NCBI GenBank assembly: GCA_004292745.1
Contig: RDXH01000082.1
Location: 1 to 40,687 of the forward strand
Length of the DNA: 40,687 bases
From: Oscillatoriales cyanobacterium
GTDB lineage: Bacteria; Cyanobacteriota; Cyanobacteriia; Cyanobacteriales; Microcoleaceae
Direction: 5' to 3'
The translations under genes were made by a program, and so were the position numbers. Below are positions 7,879-15,750 of the stretch, in pieces (position 1 is the first letter of the stretch; each line of letters starts with the position of its first letter). The notes beneath the pieces were generated by a model. The model was not told where the DNA came from. It made no database searches and saw only the letters and a program-made list of their open reading frames with translations.

Positions 7879-8212
7879 TATCTTCACTCTTATAATCTGT
7901 CCAGTATTTGATAGCTTGCCCTAGGTCTCGGTCTTGAGTGCTTTTATCCCCACCGATTAAAAGTAGGATAATAGTTGTGCCGACTTGTCCGAAATAGATT
8001 CGGTATCCAGGGCCATAATCTATTTTTAATTCATACAGTCCCTCTCCAACAAATCGATAATCTCCGAGATTGCCGAGTTGAACTCTGTCTAATCTCAACT
8101 TAATTCTAGCTTTTGCTTTGCCATCTCGGAGAAAATTAAACCATTCCTCGAAAGGCACTTTGTTATCTGGCGTAGTATAACGTTGAATTTCTTTCGGTTG
8201 GACTTCTGGCAT
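7871..8212 (-). CDS. RelE/HigB-like toxin (addiction module killer protein)
   Basis: 113 residues. The family pattern is clear: YTTPDNKVPFEEWFNFLRDGKAKARIKLRLDRVQLGNLGDYRFVGEGLYELKIDYGPGYRIYF, then IILLLIGGDKSTQDRDL. These are small RelE/ParE-superfamily proteins, usually translation-dependent or -independent mRNA interferases. The conserved basic residues and the GPGYRIYF strand are present, so it looks intact. It pairs with the overlapping antitoxin downstream; the pair is flanked by the SRPBCC gene on one side and an SRPBCC scar on the other. Confidence 0.85.
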   Translation of the reverse strand: MPEVQPKEIQRYTTPDNKVPFEEWFNFLRDGKAKARIKLRLDRVQLGNLGDYRFVGEGLYELKIDYGPGYRIYFGQVGTTIILLLIGGDKSTQDRDLGQAIKYWTDYKSEDNA

Positions 8213-8247
8213 AATTGTATGATAGTATGTCGCTCCTCATCTTATCT

Positions 8248-8291
8248 TAAACTGGTTGCCAAGGCGGACTCATAATTTGGATAATCTACTA
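8248..8291 (-). pseudogene. Scar of a second SRPBCC gene
   Basis: Read on the minus strand, this stretch encodes IIQIMSPPWQPV followed by a stop. It matches ILHILTPPWQPV of the SRPBCC protein at 7053-7514 (8 of 12 residues, and 15 identical consecutive bases). It lies between the toxin gene and the orphan HigA gene and starts exactly at the HigA stop codon. Confidence 0.7.
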
Positions 8292-8702
8292 ATTATACTC
8301 AATAAATGCCATAGGGGAAAGATGGAAAAAAGTAGCTAATTTTTTAATTTGACTCGCCGTTAATTCCCGCTTTTCATTGATAACCTCAGATACAAAAAAA
8401 TCAGATTCAAAAATATCCACCAAATCTTTTTCTTGAATATTGTCTTCAATCATTAACGCTTTCAGTAGTGCAATACCTTTCAAAACAGGCATTGGCTCAC
8501 ATTTTTGTTCGTAATCATAAACCAGAGTACCCAGTACATTTAAGTAATCTCGATCGTCTTGGGTCAAATTTCTCCGACTCAGAATAGAATCAATCCGATT
8601 TTGTGTAGCGATTAACTCAGCTTCACAAGTAATTGGACGCGGTGGAAAAGTCGTGATGATCTCAATGTAGTAGCTACTAGGATTTTTCAAACCAGTCGTC
8701 AT
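8289..8702 (-). CDS. Second orphan HigA-like antitoxin (HTH)
   Basis: 137 residues. An N-terminal half with ITCEAELIATQNRIDSIL...LTQDDRDYLNVLGTLVYDYEQK and a C-terminal HTH part (IQEKDLVDIFESDFFVSEV, then NEKRELTASQIKKLATFFHL) follow the same plan as the protein at 1800-2204. The start has a strong Shine-Dalgarno, AAAGGAGAA, and the leader up to ATGAC is nearly the same as in that gene. No HigB partner adjoins it: upstream is the radical SAM gene's 3' end and downstream a gene scar. It may regulate a distant toxin or be the survivor of a broken pair. Confidence 0.75.
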   Translation of the reverse strand: MTTGLKNPSSYYIEIITTFPPRPITCEAELIATQNRIDSILSRRNLTQDDRDYLNVLGTLVYDYEQKCEPMPVLKGIALLKALMIEDNIQEKDLVDIFESDFFVSEVINEKRELTASQIKKLATFFHLSPMAFIEYN

Positions 8703-8732
8703 TTTTCCAGTTCTCCTTTATAATCTAATTTA

Positions 8733-10373
8733 CTAAATGTGAATTAGTGAATTTTCATATCCTTTTGTATGAGTCATCGCCTCAGCTAAATGCTTCTTCA
8801 AAGTCGCTTCGGGCAGCGGTCCTTGCAAGTGACTCCAAGGCAAAACCCGATCCAATTCCCACTCCTGGAAAACATAAAAATCCATGTCCGGCAAATGTCC
8901 CCGCAATTCCTTAAAAGCCCGCCGATAACTGCCCAATGTATCGCCGTAATGCCGCACTAATTCTAACAGCTTAGACAAGCGTCGATCGCCCTTGGATAAC
9001 AAACCCTGAATCACAGACCAGTTATAGCTTTCCGGTCTAAATTCTAAACCTAACTTCCGCAATTCTTTATCTAAAAACTTCAATCTTTTTTCTGCATCTT
9101 TATTGACTCCAAACCACTGAAAAGGAGTGTGAGATTTCGGGACAAAGGTACTGCAACCAAAAGTTAAGCGCAAACCGGGAGCAGCTTTTTTGACTGCCCG
9201 CAGCATGGCTACAGTCGCCTCTAAATCCTCCATTTCTTCCCCCGGTATTCCCGCCATCCCGTAAAGTTTAATGCCCTTTAAACCCCCAGTTTTAGCATTA
9301 ATAGCAGCTTGAATAATTTCCTCATTGGTGAGCTTTTTATTAACAATTTTGCGGAGGCGATCGCTGCCACTTTCCACCGCAATCGTCACAGATTTGCTGT
9401 CTCTTTTGGTCAAAATTTCCGCAAGTTTCACCGTCACCGTGTTGGTACGTACTGAAGCAAGACTAAGCCGTACACCATCGTATTTAGGCTGATTTAAATA
9501 ATCTAATAAAACTTCAAATTCCGGGTGCTGAGTCACGGAAGCACCCAACAAACCCAAGCGATTTGTGACAGCTAAACCGCGGTCTATTGCCGGAATTAAA
9601 GAAGCCTCCAAACTCGCAGTTCTAAAAGGTAAAGTCAGATAACTTGCCAAACAGAAGCGGCACATTTCTGGACAACTCCGAACCACTTCCACCATGTAAA
9701 TATTTTCCCAAGCAGCCTTGGATGTCACCACAGTAGAAGCAGATAAAGTATTGCCACGATAAGTCTGTTTTTCAACCACACTGGGAATTGCTGCATCCAG
9801 GGGATGAATTGATTGAATACCCTCCGCGGCATCCAGATAAGTCACTTCGTACAAACTGGGAACATACACTCCCGGAACTTGGGCTAAATGGCGTAATTTA
9901 GTTTGTCTGTCAGCGGTACGAACTTCTTTAAAAGCATTTATAAAATTATCAATCAGATTTTCGCCATCTCCGAGCAAAATCACATCAAAAAAATCAGCGA
10001 AAGGTTCGGGGTTGGCTGTAAAAACCGGACCACCACCAAAGACTATAGGATGACTATCTGTTCGTTTAGTTGCCCAAATTGGAACTTCTAGAGATTCCAA
10101 TAAATTGAGAATATTCACATAATCGAGTTCCCAAGAAAAAGAAAATCCCAATAATTCTGGATATCTCGGAAGTGGTTCGTGGATATCAGTAAATAAACGA
10201 CCCACCTCAATATCTGGGCGCAGTGCCAAAGTTGCCCACACTATTTGATAGCCTAGACTGGTAATACCAACCGTGTACTCGTTGGGAAAAGCAAAAATTG
10301 TCTGGATAGCGTCAACATTAGGGGTTGCTGGGGCAAATAGCAAGCGTTCTTCAACAAATGGATTAGAAGTCAT
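8733..10373 (-). CDS. B12-binding-domain radical SAM protein (TIGR03960-like)
   Basis: 546 residues. Residues about 30-150 form a cobalamin-binding-like Rossmann domain (YTVGITSLGYQIVWATLAL ... RYPELLGFSFSWELDY ... PIVFGGGPVFTANPEPFADFFDVILLGDGE). The radical SAM core carries CPEMCRFC with Cys234, Cys238 and Cys241, the CX3CX2C ligands of the [4Fe-4S] cluster, followed by IAVESGSDRLRKIVNKKLTNEEI and KLYGMAGIPGEE typical of the Elp3/MiaB-like fold. Phrases match the TIGR03960 family of unknown reaction; in several phyla it adjoins or is fused to a TIGR03936 domain, which is not seen here. It follows lspA with a 36-base gap on the same strand, so co-transcription is likely. Confidence 0.85.
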   Translation of the reverse strand: MTSNPFVEERLLFAPATPNVDAIQTIFAFPNEYTVGITSLGYQIVWATLALRPDIEVGRLFTDIHEPLPRYPELLGFSFSWELDYVNILNLLESLEVPIWATKRTDSHPIVFGGGPVFTANPEPFADFFDVILLGDGENLIDNFINAFKEVRTADRQTKLRHLAQVPGVYVPSLYEVTYLDAAEGIQSIHPLDAAIPSVVEKQTYRGNTLSASTVVTSKAAWENIYMVEVVRSCPEMCRFCLASYLTLPFRTASLEASLIPAIDRGLAVTNRLGLLGASVTQHPEFEVLLDYLNQPKYDGVRLSLASVRTNTVTVKLAEILTKRDSKSVTIAVESGSDRLRKIVNKKLTNEEIIQAAINAKTGGLKGIKLYGMAGIPGEEMEDLEATVAMLRAVKKAAPGLRLTFGCSTFVPKSHTPFQWFGVNKDAEKRLKFLDKELRKLGLEFRPESYNWSVIQGLLSKGDRRLSKLLELVRHYGDTLGSYRRAFKELRGHLPDMDFYVFQEWELDRVLPWSHLQGPLPEATLKKHLAEAMTHTKGYENSLIHI

Positions 10374-10409
10374 TAGTAATTATTGGAGGTGTCTAATTGA
10401 TTCACTTAT

Positions 10410-10922
10410 TCAAGTATTTTCGGAAAGATCATCTTTTTCGTCCTTTTTTCGAGGAGGTGGACTGTGGAAAGTGGCAATTAACAAACAGATAATTCCCGCA
10501 TTAATAAAAACATCAGCCAGATTAAAAATTGGGAACCGAATCAAGCGAAAATCGAGAAAATCCACCACATACCCCGACACAAATCGATCGATCCCATTTC
10601 CCAGTGCGCCGCCCAAAATCAAGCCATAGCCAGCTTGTTCCCAGCGATTAATTCGTGGTCCGAACCAAGCGAGTACCATCAATCCCACACTAACGCCCAA
10701 AGACAGCCAGCGCAACCAAATCGCCCCACCATTGCTAAACAAACTAAAAGCCGCACCAGTATTAACAACATAAGTGAAGTGAAACACCCCAGGTAAGATT
10801 GGCTGTGTTTGCGGAGGAACAGCCAATTCAAAATTTTGCACCACCCAAAACTTAGTCAGGTGGTCTAAAACTAGACTGATAATAGCAGCAACCCAGAACC
10901 AGGGATTTTTTTTAAAACGCAT
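10410..10922 (-). CDS. lspA: Lipoprotein signal peptidase (signal peptidase II)
   Basis: 170 residues, an inner-membrane aspartyl protease that removes signal peptides from prolipoproteins. Four hydrophobic segments are visible (about 8-30, 63-88, 96-115 and 136-153). Conserved family motifs are VVNTGAAFSLF, GALGNGIDRFVSGYVVDFLDF and FNLADVFINAG; the catalytic aspartates are Asp112 and Asp137. One local client is PstS, whose signal ends LSLAACGGG. It lies between bioY and the radical SAM gene on the same strand. Confidence 0.95.
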   Translation of the reverse strand: MRFKKNPWFWVAAIISLVLDHLTKFWVVQNFELAVPPQTQPILPGVFHFTYVVNTGAAFSLFSNGGAIWLRWLSLGVSVGLMVLAWFGPRINRWEQAGYGLILGGALGNGIDRFVSGYVVDFLDFRLIRFPIFNLADVFINAGIICLLIATFHSPPPRKKDEKDDLSENT

Positions 10923-11129
10923 GAATTAGACAGTAGAACATAGGGCATCAGGCATGGGAGAATTTACTCAAATCTCGCGGGTGATTGCGAGGAGGATGCA
11001 GTGCAGGAAAGCAATCCCAACCGCAGCGAGATTATTTTCCCGTTTCGCAATGACAGTATAACCCAATTTTGCACAATTACCAATTCCCTATGCCCTAGGC
11101 TATAGGCTCAATTTTCTATTATTTTACCA
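10923..11129. repeat. Intergenic region with dispersed palindromic repeat
   Basis: The 207 bases between lspA and bioY hold an imperfect inverted repeat around 10970-11050 (GGGTGATTGCGAGGAGGATG ... GGAAAGCAATCCCAACCGC ... CGTTTCGCAATGACAG) of a type common in filamentous cyanobacteria. No gene is seen. Confidence 0.5.
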
Positions 11130-11711
11130 TTAATAAAACATCACTCGACGTAAAACAAATGACAGTAATGCGATCGCACAAACTACCGCCAACTGTCCCG
11201 GCAAAGGATAAACTGAATATTTAAGGATTTGCTCAAACAAACCTGTGGTTTTTGTCGGTAGCACCAACAAGTGACTTAAAACCAGATAAGTTAAGCCGAT
11301 CGCATGAATTGTAAACAAGCCGCACACACAGCTAAAAGCAATAGATTCCAGACGCGAAGCCACCTTAAAAGCCATCCAGCCACACACCCAAGCACCGGGA
11401 ATAAAACCCAGTAAATAACCAAAAGCAGGTTCTTTAATATAGCCGATGCCGCCGCCTTGAGAAAAAACAGGCCACAAAGTTAGTCCTAAAATTAAATAGG
11501 CAATTTGTGATAAAGCAGCCGCATTTTTACCACCCATGCAGCCTACCAACAAAACGGCTCCAATTTGATAATTTACTCCTAAAGAATAAGCCTGAAATCC
11601 TCGATTGTCCCAAAACCCAATTGGAGTAGTAACAAAGGCAGGAAAAAACGCGCCTCCTATCGTGAGGAGTAAACCAATAAAAGCCCAAATTAGTTCTATG
11701 GGAACAGGCAT
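11130..11711 (-). CDS. bioY: Biotin transporter BioY (ECF S-component)
   Basis: 193 residues with about five to six membrane segments. It matches BioY, the biotin-specific S-component of energy-coupling-factor transporters: an AFVTTPIGFWDNRGFQAYSLGVNYQIGAVLLVGCMGGKNAAALSQIAYLILGLTLWPVFSQGGG region corresponding to the BioY core, EPAFGYLLGFIPGAWVCGWMAF and a C-terminal PGQLAVVCAIAL helix. BioY can act alone or with the ECF module; no ECF ATPases are in this window. It lies 149 bases downstream of bioB on the same strand, which supports a biotin role. An STRR and a strong hairpin separate it from bioB. Confidence 0.85.
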   Translation of the reverse strand: MPVPIELIWAFIGLLLTIGGAFFPAFVTTPIGFWDNRGFQAYSLGVNYQIGAVLLVGCMGGKNAAALSQIAYLILGLTLWPVFSQGGGIGYIKEPAFGYLLGFIPGAWVCGWMAFKVASRLESIAFSCVCGLFTIHAIGLTYLVLSHLLVLPTKTTGLFEQILKYSVYPLPGQLAVVCAIALLSFVLRRVMFY

Positions 11712-11721
11712 TCGATTTTAG

Positions 11722-11762
11722 CAGTTGACAGTTGACAGTTGACAGTTGACAGTTGACAGTTA
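11722..11762. repeat. Heptameric STRR (CAGTTGA)n
   Basis: Five perfect tandem copies of CAGTTGA plus a partial sixth lie just upstream of bioY. Heptameric short tandemly repeated repetitive sequences (STRR) are known from heterocystous and other filamentous cyanobacteria. Related heptamers recur at 14430-14494 and 16649-16683. Confidence 0.9.
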
Positions 11763-11788
11763 CATATAGCATTTCTCAGATATATGTT

Positions 11789-11821
11789 AGAACCCCAACT
11801 TCTTTAATAAGTTGGGGTTCT
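11789..11821. terminator. Strong hairpin between bioB and bioY
   Basis: A perfect 13-bp inverted repeat, AGAACCCCAACTT / AAGTTGGGGTTCT, with a 7-base loop. It lies 40 bases after the bioB stop. No T-tract follows on either strand, so it may be a repeat-family palindrome or RNA-stabilising hairpin rather than a classical terminator. Confidence 0.45.
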
Positions 11822-11860
11822 GGCTATTATGAATTTAATTCAAAATTACCCACTCAATAT

Positions 11861-12961
11861 TTAACCAGGAAAACTGCCCGGAATTGGTGCTTCGCCACCT
11901 TGAAGTCCTAGGGATTCCAACATCGATCGGTCCTGCTCTGCGGGTTGACCCATAGTAGTCAGATAATGACCGACCAGCATAGCATTAATTCCAGCTTTTA
12001 AGCCCAAATGTTGAAGTTCTCCCATGACAGCTTCTCTACCCCCTGCATAGCGGATGATTTGAAGAGGAAGTATGAGGCGAAAAATGGCGATCGCCTTTAA
12101 TGCTTCGTAAGGATCTAGTGGAGGTAAATCACCCAAAGGTGTACCTTTTCTAGCAGATAGCAAATTCACCGGTACCGACTCAACCTCTAACTCCCGCAAA
12201 GACAAAGCTAAATCGATTCTATCTTGCCAACTTTCGCCCATGCCGATAATTCCACCGCTGCAAGCTTGAATGCCTGCTGCTTTTAAGTTCTTAATCGTAG
12301 CAGTGCGATCGCTCCATTTGTGAGTTGTCACAATATTCGGAAAAAACTGCTCAGACGCCTCTAAATTGTGATTGTAGCGAGTTACTCCCGCCGCTCGCAA
12401 TTCTTGAGCTTGTTCGACAGTCACTTCTCCCAAAGCGCAGCAAGGCTTAACATTAGTTTCCTGAATAATGCGGCGCACTGTCTTAAGAATTTGCTCAAAT
12501 TCCGAGGATTTCGGGCTGTGATGTTTAATCCCTTTCCCTTGAGAAACCAGACAAAATCTTTTCGCCCCGGCTTCCTCGGCCACCTTGGCTTGGGCTAAAA
12601 TCTCATCGGAGGTTTTTAAGCCATAAATCGGGACATTTTCTCCCGGATGGTGAGCCGACTGAGAGCAAAAACCGCAATTTTCCGAACAGTTACCAGATTT
12701 GACATTAATGATGCTGCACAAGTCTACCGTATTGCCACAGCAAGCTTGACGCACGCGATCGGCTGCTTCGCACAGCAGTAAAATATTTTCTTGGCCCTCT
12801 ATTGCTGTCAGAGCCAGCGCTTCTTCTTTGTTGAGGCGATATCCTTTAATTATTTGCTCTACGAGGCTATCTAACCGTTGTTGCAGCGGTAATTTTTCCG
12901 ACATCCAGTCGATCGAACTCTGAGAAAATGTTGGCAGTGGCGCTTGCACCATTTCTTGCAC
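11861..12961 (-). CDS. bioB: Biotin synthase
   Basis: 366 residues. Radical SAM enzyme that inserts sulfur into dethiobiotin. The cluster motif CSENCGFC gives Cys92, Cys96 and Cys99; other signatures are INVKSGNCSENCGFCSQS, GAKRFCLVSQGKG, CCALGEVT, YNHNLEAS, CSGGIIGMGE and IIRYAGGRE. The N-terminus is extended by about 40 residues compared with E. coli BioB. First gene of the apparent bioB-bioY-lspA-radical SAM run. The dethiobiotin synthetase gene bioD is 8 kb away at 20652-21359. Confidence 0.95.
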   Translation of the reverse strand: MQEMVQAPLPTFSQSSIDWMSEKLPLQQRLDSLVEQIIKGYRLNKEEALALTAIEGQENILLLCEAADRVRQACCGNTVDLCSIINVKSGNCSENCGFCSQSAHHPGENVPIYGLKTSDEILAQAKVAEEAGAKRFCLVSQGKGIKHHSPKSSEFEQILKTVRRIIQETNVKPCCALGEVTVEQAQELRAAGVTRYNHNLEASEQFFPNIVTTHKWSDRTATIKNLKAAGIQACSGGIIGMGESWQDRIDLALSLRELEVESVPVNLLSARKGTPLGDLPPLDPYEALKAIAIFRLILPLQIIRYAGGREAVMGELQHLGLKAGINAMLVGHYLTTMGQPAEQDRSMLESLGLQGGEAPIPGSFPG

Positions 12962-13157
12962 CTTATGAAAACAACCACCATTGTAGGGTTTTCTGGTTCT
13001 CTCTCCGGGATATTTTACAATTCACTATGAATTTCGGGGTCGGCGATCGGCAATCTAGCGATGGCTGCGGTCCCCACCCTTTCAAATATCTTATTGCTCC
13101 AAAACTGTCAAGCTTCTTTTGAACTAAAATCTTAATTTAGTGTAAAATGTAAAGAAT

Positions 13158-13176
13158 CTTAACCAAAGCTTTACCT
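13158..13176 (+). promoter_or_regulatory. Pho-box-like direct repeat upstream of pstS
   Basis: Two 8-bp units separated by 3 bases, CTTAACCA-AAG-CTTTACCT, match the cyanobacterial PhoB/SphR site (PyTTAAPyPy(T/A) repeated every 11 bases). The site lies 55 bases before the pstS start. A further CTTAATTT lies at 13131-13138, but at a spacing of 27 bases, not a multiple of 11. Confidence 0.6.
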
Positions 13177-13230
13177 TCGAGCGCTATGCTAGGGCCCGAC
13201 ACCCTGTGTAGCGTCTAAAAGTTTATACCC

Positions 13231-14424
13231 ATGATTTTCCGTATCAACATGATTAATTCCAACCGGCTGACGACCACAATCTCAGCAATGGCGATCGCCC
13301 TCAGCTTAGCAGCCTGTGGTGGCGGCAGCACCCCCAGCGCCGGCACCCCCAGCACCGGCAGTGACAGCGCCACCACTCCCGGCGCTTCCCCCGTGGCGGC
13401 CACCGGCACTGCTACTCCCAGCAAACTCGCCCTAGCCTCAGACGTCGCCCTCACCGCAGCCGGCGCATCATTCCCCGCTCCCCTGTACCAGCGTTGGTTT
13501 CAAGACTTCAACAAAATCAACCCCAAAGTACAAATTAACTATCAATCCGTAGGTAGCGGAGCCGGAGTCGAACAATTTACCAAAGGCACCGTAGACTTTG
13601 GTGCCAGCGACACCGCCATGAAAGACGACGAAATCGCCAAAGTTCCAGCAGACAAAGGCGTGATTTTGTTGCCCATGACAGCCGGCAGCATCGTCATCGG
13701 CTACAACTTACCAGACGTACCCGAACTGAAACTGCCACGGGATGTTTACACAGAAATCTTCGCCGGTAAAATTACCAAGTGGAACGACCCCAAAATAGCA
13801 GCAGCGAATCCTGGTGCTAAATTACCAGACCAAGCCATTACCGTCGTGCACCGTTCCGATGGTAGCGGTACCACCGCCGTCTTCACCAAACACCTGAGTG
13901 CCATCAGCCCCGACTGGAAAAGCACAGTAGGCGAAGGCAAAACAGTAGAGTGGCCCAAAACAGGTACCTTTGTCGGTGCAAAAGGCAACGAAGGTGTCAC
14001 AGCCCAAGTCCTGCAAACCGTCGGCGGCATTGGCTATGTAGAATACGGCTACGCCAAAAACAACAATCTCAAATTTGCATCTTTGCAAAACAAAGCAGGT
14101 ACATTTGTCGTACCTAACGACGAATCAGCTTCAGAAGCTCTAGCAACAGTTCCACTGCCAGAAAATCTGCGAGCATTTATCGAAGACCCTGAAGGTGCTA
14201 AATCCTATCCAATAGTCACCTACACTTGGATGCTAGTCCCCAAAACAGTTGCGGATGCCAACAAAGCCAAAGCGATCGAGGCCATGGTGGAATACGGCTT
14301 GAATGAAGGTCAAAAAGTTAGTTCCGAATTGGGCTACGTTCCTCTGCCCCAAAGTGTTAGAGCAAAAGTAGCCGCTGCGGCTGACGGCATCAGCGCCGAC
14401 TACAAGATTGAAGTTGCAAAATAG
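13231..14424 (+). CDS. pstS: Phosphate ABC transporter substrate-binding lipoprotein
   Basis: 397 residues. Lipoprotein signal with lipobox LSLAACGGG, then a Ser/Thr/Gly/Pro linker and the PstS fold: LTAAGASFPAPLYQRWFQDF, INYQSVGSGAGVEQF, DFGASDTAMKDDE, ITVVHRSDGSGTTAVFTKHL and TYTWMLVPK. These are the phosphate-binding loops of PstS, including the SGTT segment. ATG 13249 (MINSNR) is an alternative start that gives a more standard signal peptide; neither start has a strong ribosome binding site. First gene of pstSCAB, with a Pho-box-like site upstream. The GC of the linker region is high because of Gly/Ser/Thr/Pro codons. Confidence 0.95.
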   Translation: MIFRINMINSNRLTTTISAMAIALSLAACGGGSTPSAGTPSTGSDSATTPGASPVAATGTATPSKLALASDVALTAAGASFPAPLYQRWFQDFNKINPKVQINYQSVGSGAGVEQFTKGTVDFGASDTAMKDDEIAKVPADKGVILLPMTAGSIVIGYNLPDVPELKLPRDVYTEIFAGKITKWNDPKIAAANPGAKLPDQAITVVHRSDGSGTTAVFTKHLSAISPDWKSTVGEGKTVEWPKTGTFVGAKGNEGVTAQVLQTVGGIGYVEYGYAKNNNLKFASLQNKAGTFVVPNDESASEALATVPLPENLRAFIEDPEGAKSYPIVTYTWMLVPKTVADANKAKAIEAMVEYGLNEGQKVSSELGYVPLPQSVRAKVAAAADGISADYKIEVAK

Positions 14425-14429
14425 TAATT

Positions 14430-14494
14430 GAAGGAAGAAGGAAGAAGGAAGAAGGAAGAAGGAAGAAGGAAGAAGGAAGAAGGAAGAAGGAAGA
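14430..14494. repeat. Heptameric STRR (GAAGGAA)n between pstS and pstC
   Basis: About nine tandem copies of GAAGGAA (GAAGGAAGAAGGAAG...) begin 5 bases after the pstS stop. Copies are near-perfect. The minus strand is a pyrimidine tract. Confidence 0.9.
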
Positions 14495-14507
14495 GGGATA
14501 TTTCTGT

Positions 14508-14604
14508 AGGGGCGGGTTTCACCAACAATATGAGCCTAACATCGATAATCTCATAAACCCGCCCCCACCCAACGGTAAATCGCCATCTACCTCTTTCCAA
14601 ATAC
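14508..14604. repeat. Dispersed GGGCGGGTTT palindromic repeat, copy 2
   Basis: TGTAGGGGCGGGTTTCACCA ... TCATAAACCCGCCCCCACCC, plus the flank AACGGTAAATCGCCATCTAC that is also present, inverted, at copy 1 (1679-1772). Together with the STRR it makes up most of the 335-base pstS-pstC gap. Confidence 0.75.
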
Positions 14605-14759
14605 AAGGAGCGATTTTCATCAGAAATATTTGTGGAAAAGTCAGGGCGATTAATCCACCCACTCCTGTTGAATGTTATTTATGTTTTTTCTTTCTTTCCT
14701 TCCCGCTAACGTTTTCGTAAAATTGTTTTTTCCAATACTATGACTTGGTTGTTTTGTCT

Positions 14760-15716
14760 ATGATTTCAGATAATAATAACTCTCAATCAGAGAGCCGATC
14801 GCGCTCTCCAGTAGAAAAATCCTTAGACCAAGCCTTTATCTGGCTAACTAGGATTTTGGGCATAGGAATAGGGGTAATTTTGCTCGTCATCGCACTCACA
14901 GTTGCTTTCAGAGCCTTACCTGCGATTCAACAGTACGGTTTGGGATTTTTATTTAGCAGTAGCTGGAATCCCGTTAAAGAAGAGTACGGTGCCCTGCCGA
15001 TGATTTACGGGACGATCGTCAGTTCGGCGATCGCGCTCCTAATTGCAGTACCATTAGGAGTAGGCACTGCGATCTTCCTGAGCGAAGATTTTCTACCCCT
15101 ACCAATCCGCACAGCCTTGGTTTTTTTGGTAGAACTCCTAGCCGCCATTCCTAGCGTAGTTTACGGTTTGTGGGGAATTGCTGTATTGATTCCCATTATT
15201 ACCAACCTCGGCAAGTTTCTCAACGGCACTTTCGGATGGCTACCAATTTTTAGCACCCCCCCAGTGGGACCCGGAATGTTACCCGCCGGAGTAATTTTGG
15301 GAATCATGACTTTGCCGATTATTACTGCTATCTCCCGTGACTCTCTAGCAAGTCTTCCTCCCGAATTGCGACAAGCATCTTTAGGTTTAGGAGCAACTCG
15401 CTGGACAACCATTTTTCGGGTGCTCGTACCCGCTGCTTTCTCCGGTATTGTCGGCGGAATTATGCTCGGTTTAGGACGCGCGATGGGAGAAACAATGGCG
15501 GCAACTCTGTTAATTGGCAATTCCAATCAGTTAAGTCTTTCGGTGCTAGCTCCTGCCAATACTATAGCTTCTTTGATGGCAAATCAGTTTGCAGAAGCTT
15601 CCGGGTTGCAAGTAGCAGCTCTGATGTACACGGGGCTAATTTTGTTTATTATGACCCTGATTGTTAATATTTTGGCAGAGTGGATTGTTTCTCAAGTTAG
15701 AGCCAAGTACAACTAA
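14760..15716 (+). CDS. pstC: Phosphate ABC transporter permease PstC
   Basis: 318 residues from the ATG at 14760 (MISDNNNSQSESRSR); a TTG at 14745 would add five residues. Six membrane segments. The region YGALPMIYGTIVSSAIALLIAVPLGVGTAIFLSEDF and the EAA-type loop around RQASLGLGATRWTTIFRVLVPAAFSGIVGGIMLGLGRAMGETMAATLLIGN identify PstC. It forms the membrane channel with PstA. Separated from pstS by repeats, which could let pstS be expressed above the membrane genes. Confidence 0.95.
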   Translation: MISDNNNSQSESRSRSPVEKSLDQAFIWLTRILGIGIGVILLVIALTVAFRALPAIQQYGLGFLFSSSWNPVKEEYGALPMIYGTIVSSAIALLIAVPLGVGTAIFLSEDFLPLPIRTALVFLVELLAAIPSVVYGLWGIAVLIPIITNLGKFLNGTFGWLPIFSTPPVGPGMLPAGVILGIMTLPIITAISRDSLASLPPELRQASLGLGATRWTTIFRVLVPAAFSGIVGGIMLGLGRAMGETMAATLLIGNSNQLSLSVLAPANTIASLMANQFAEASGLQVAALMYTGLILFIMTLIVNILAEWIVSQVRAKYN

Positions 15717-15750
15717 AAATTGGTGGCAAATCCCCCTACAGTTTTAATTT

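Noticed and set aside
14400-14606. Minus-strand frame with repeated LLPSSFF peptides
   Set aside because: It is the translation of the GAAGGAA heptamer repeat.
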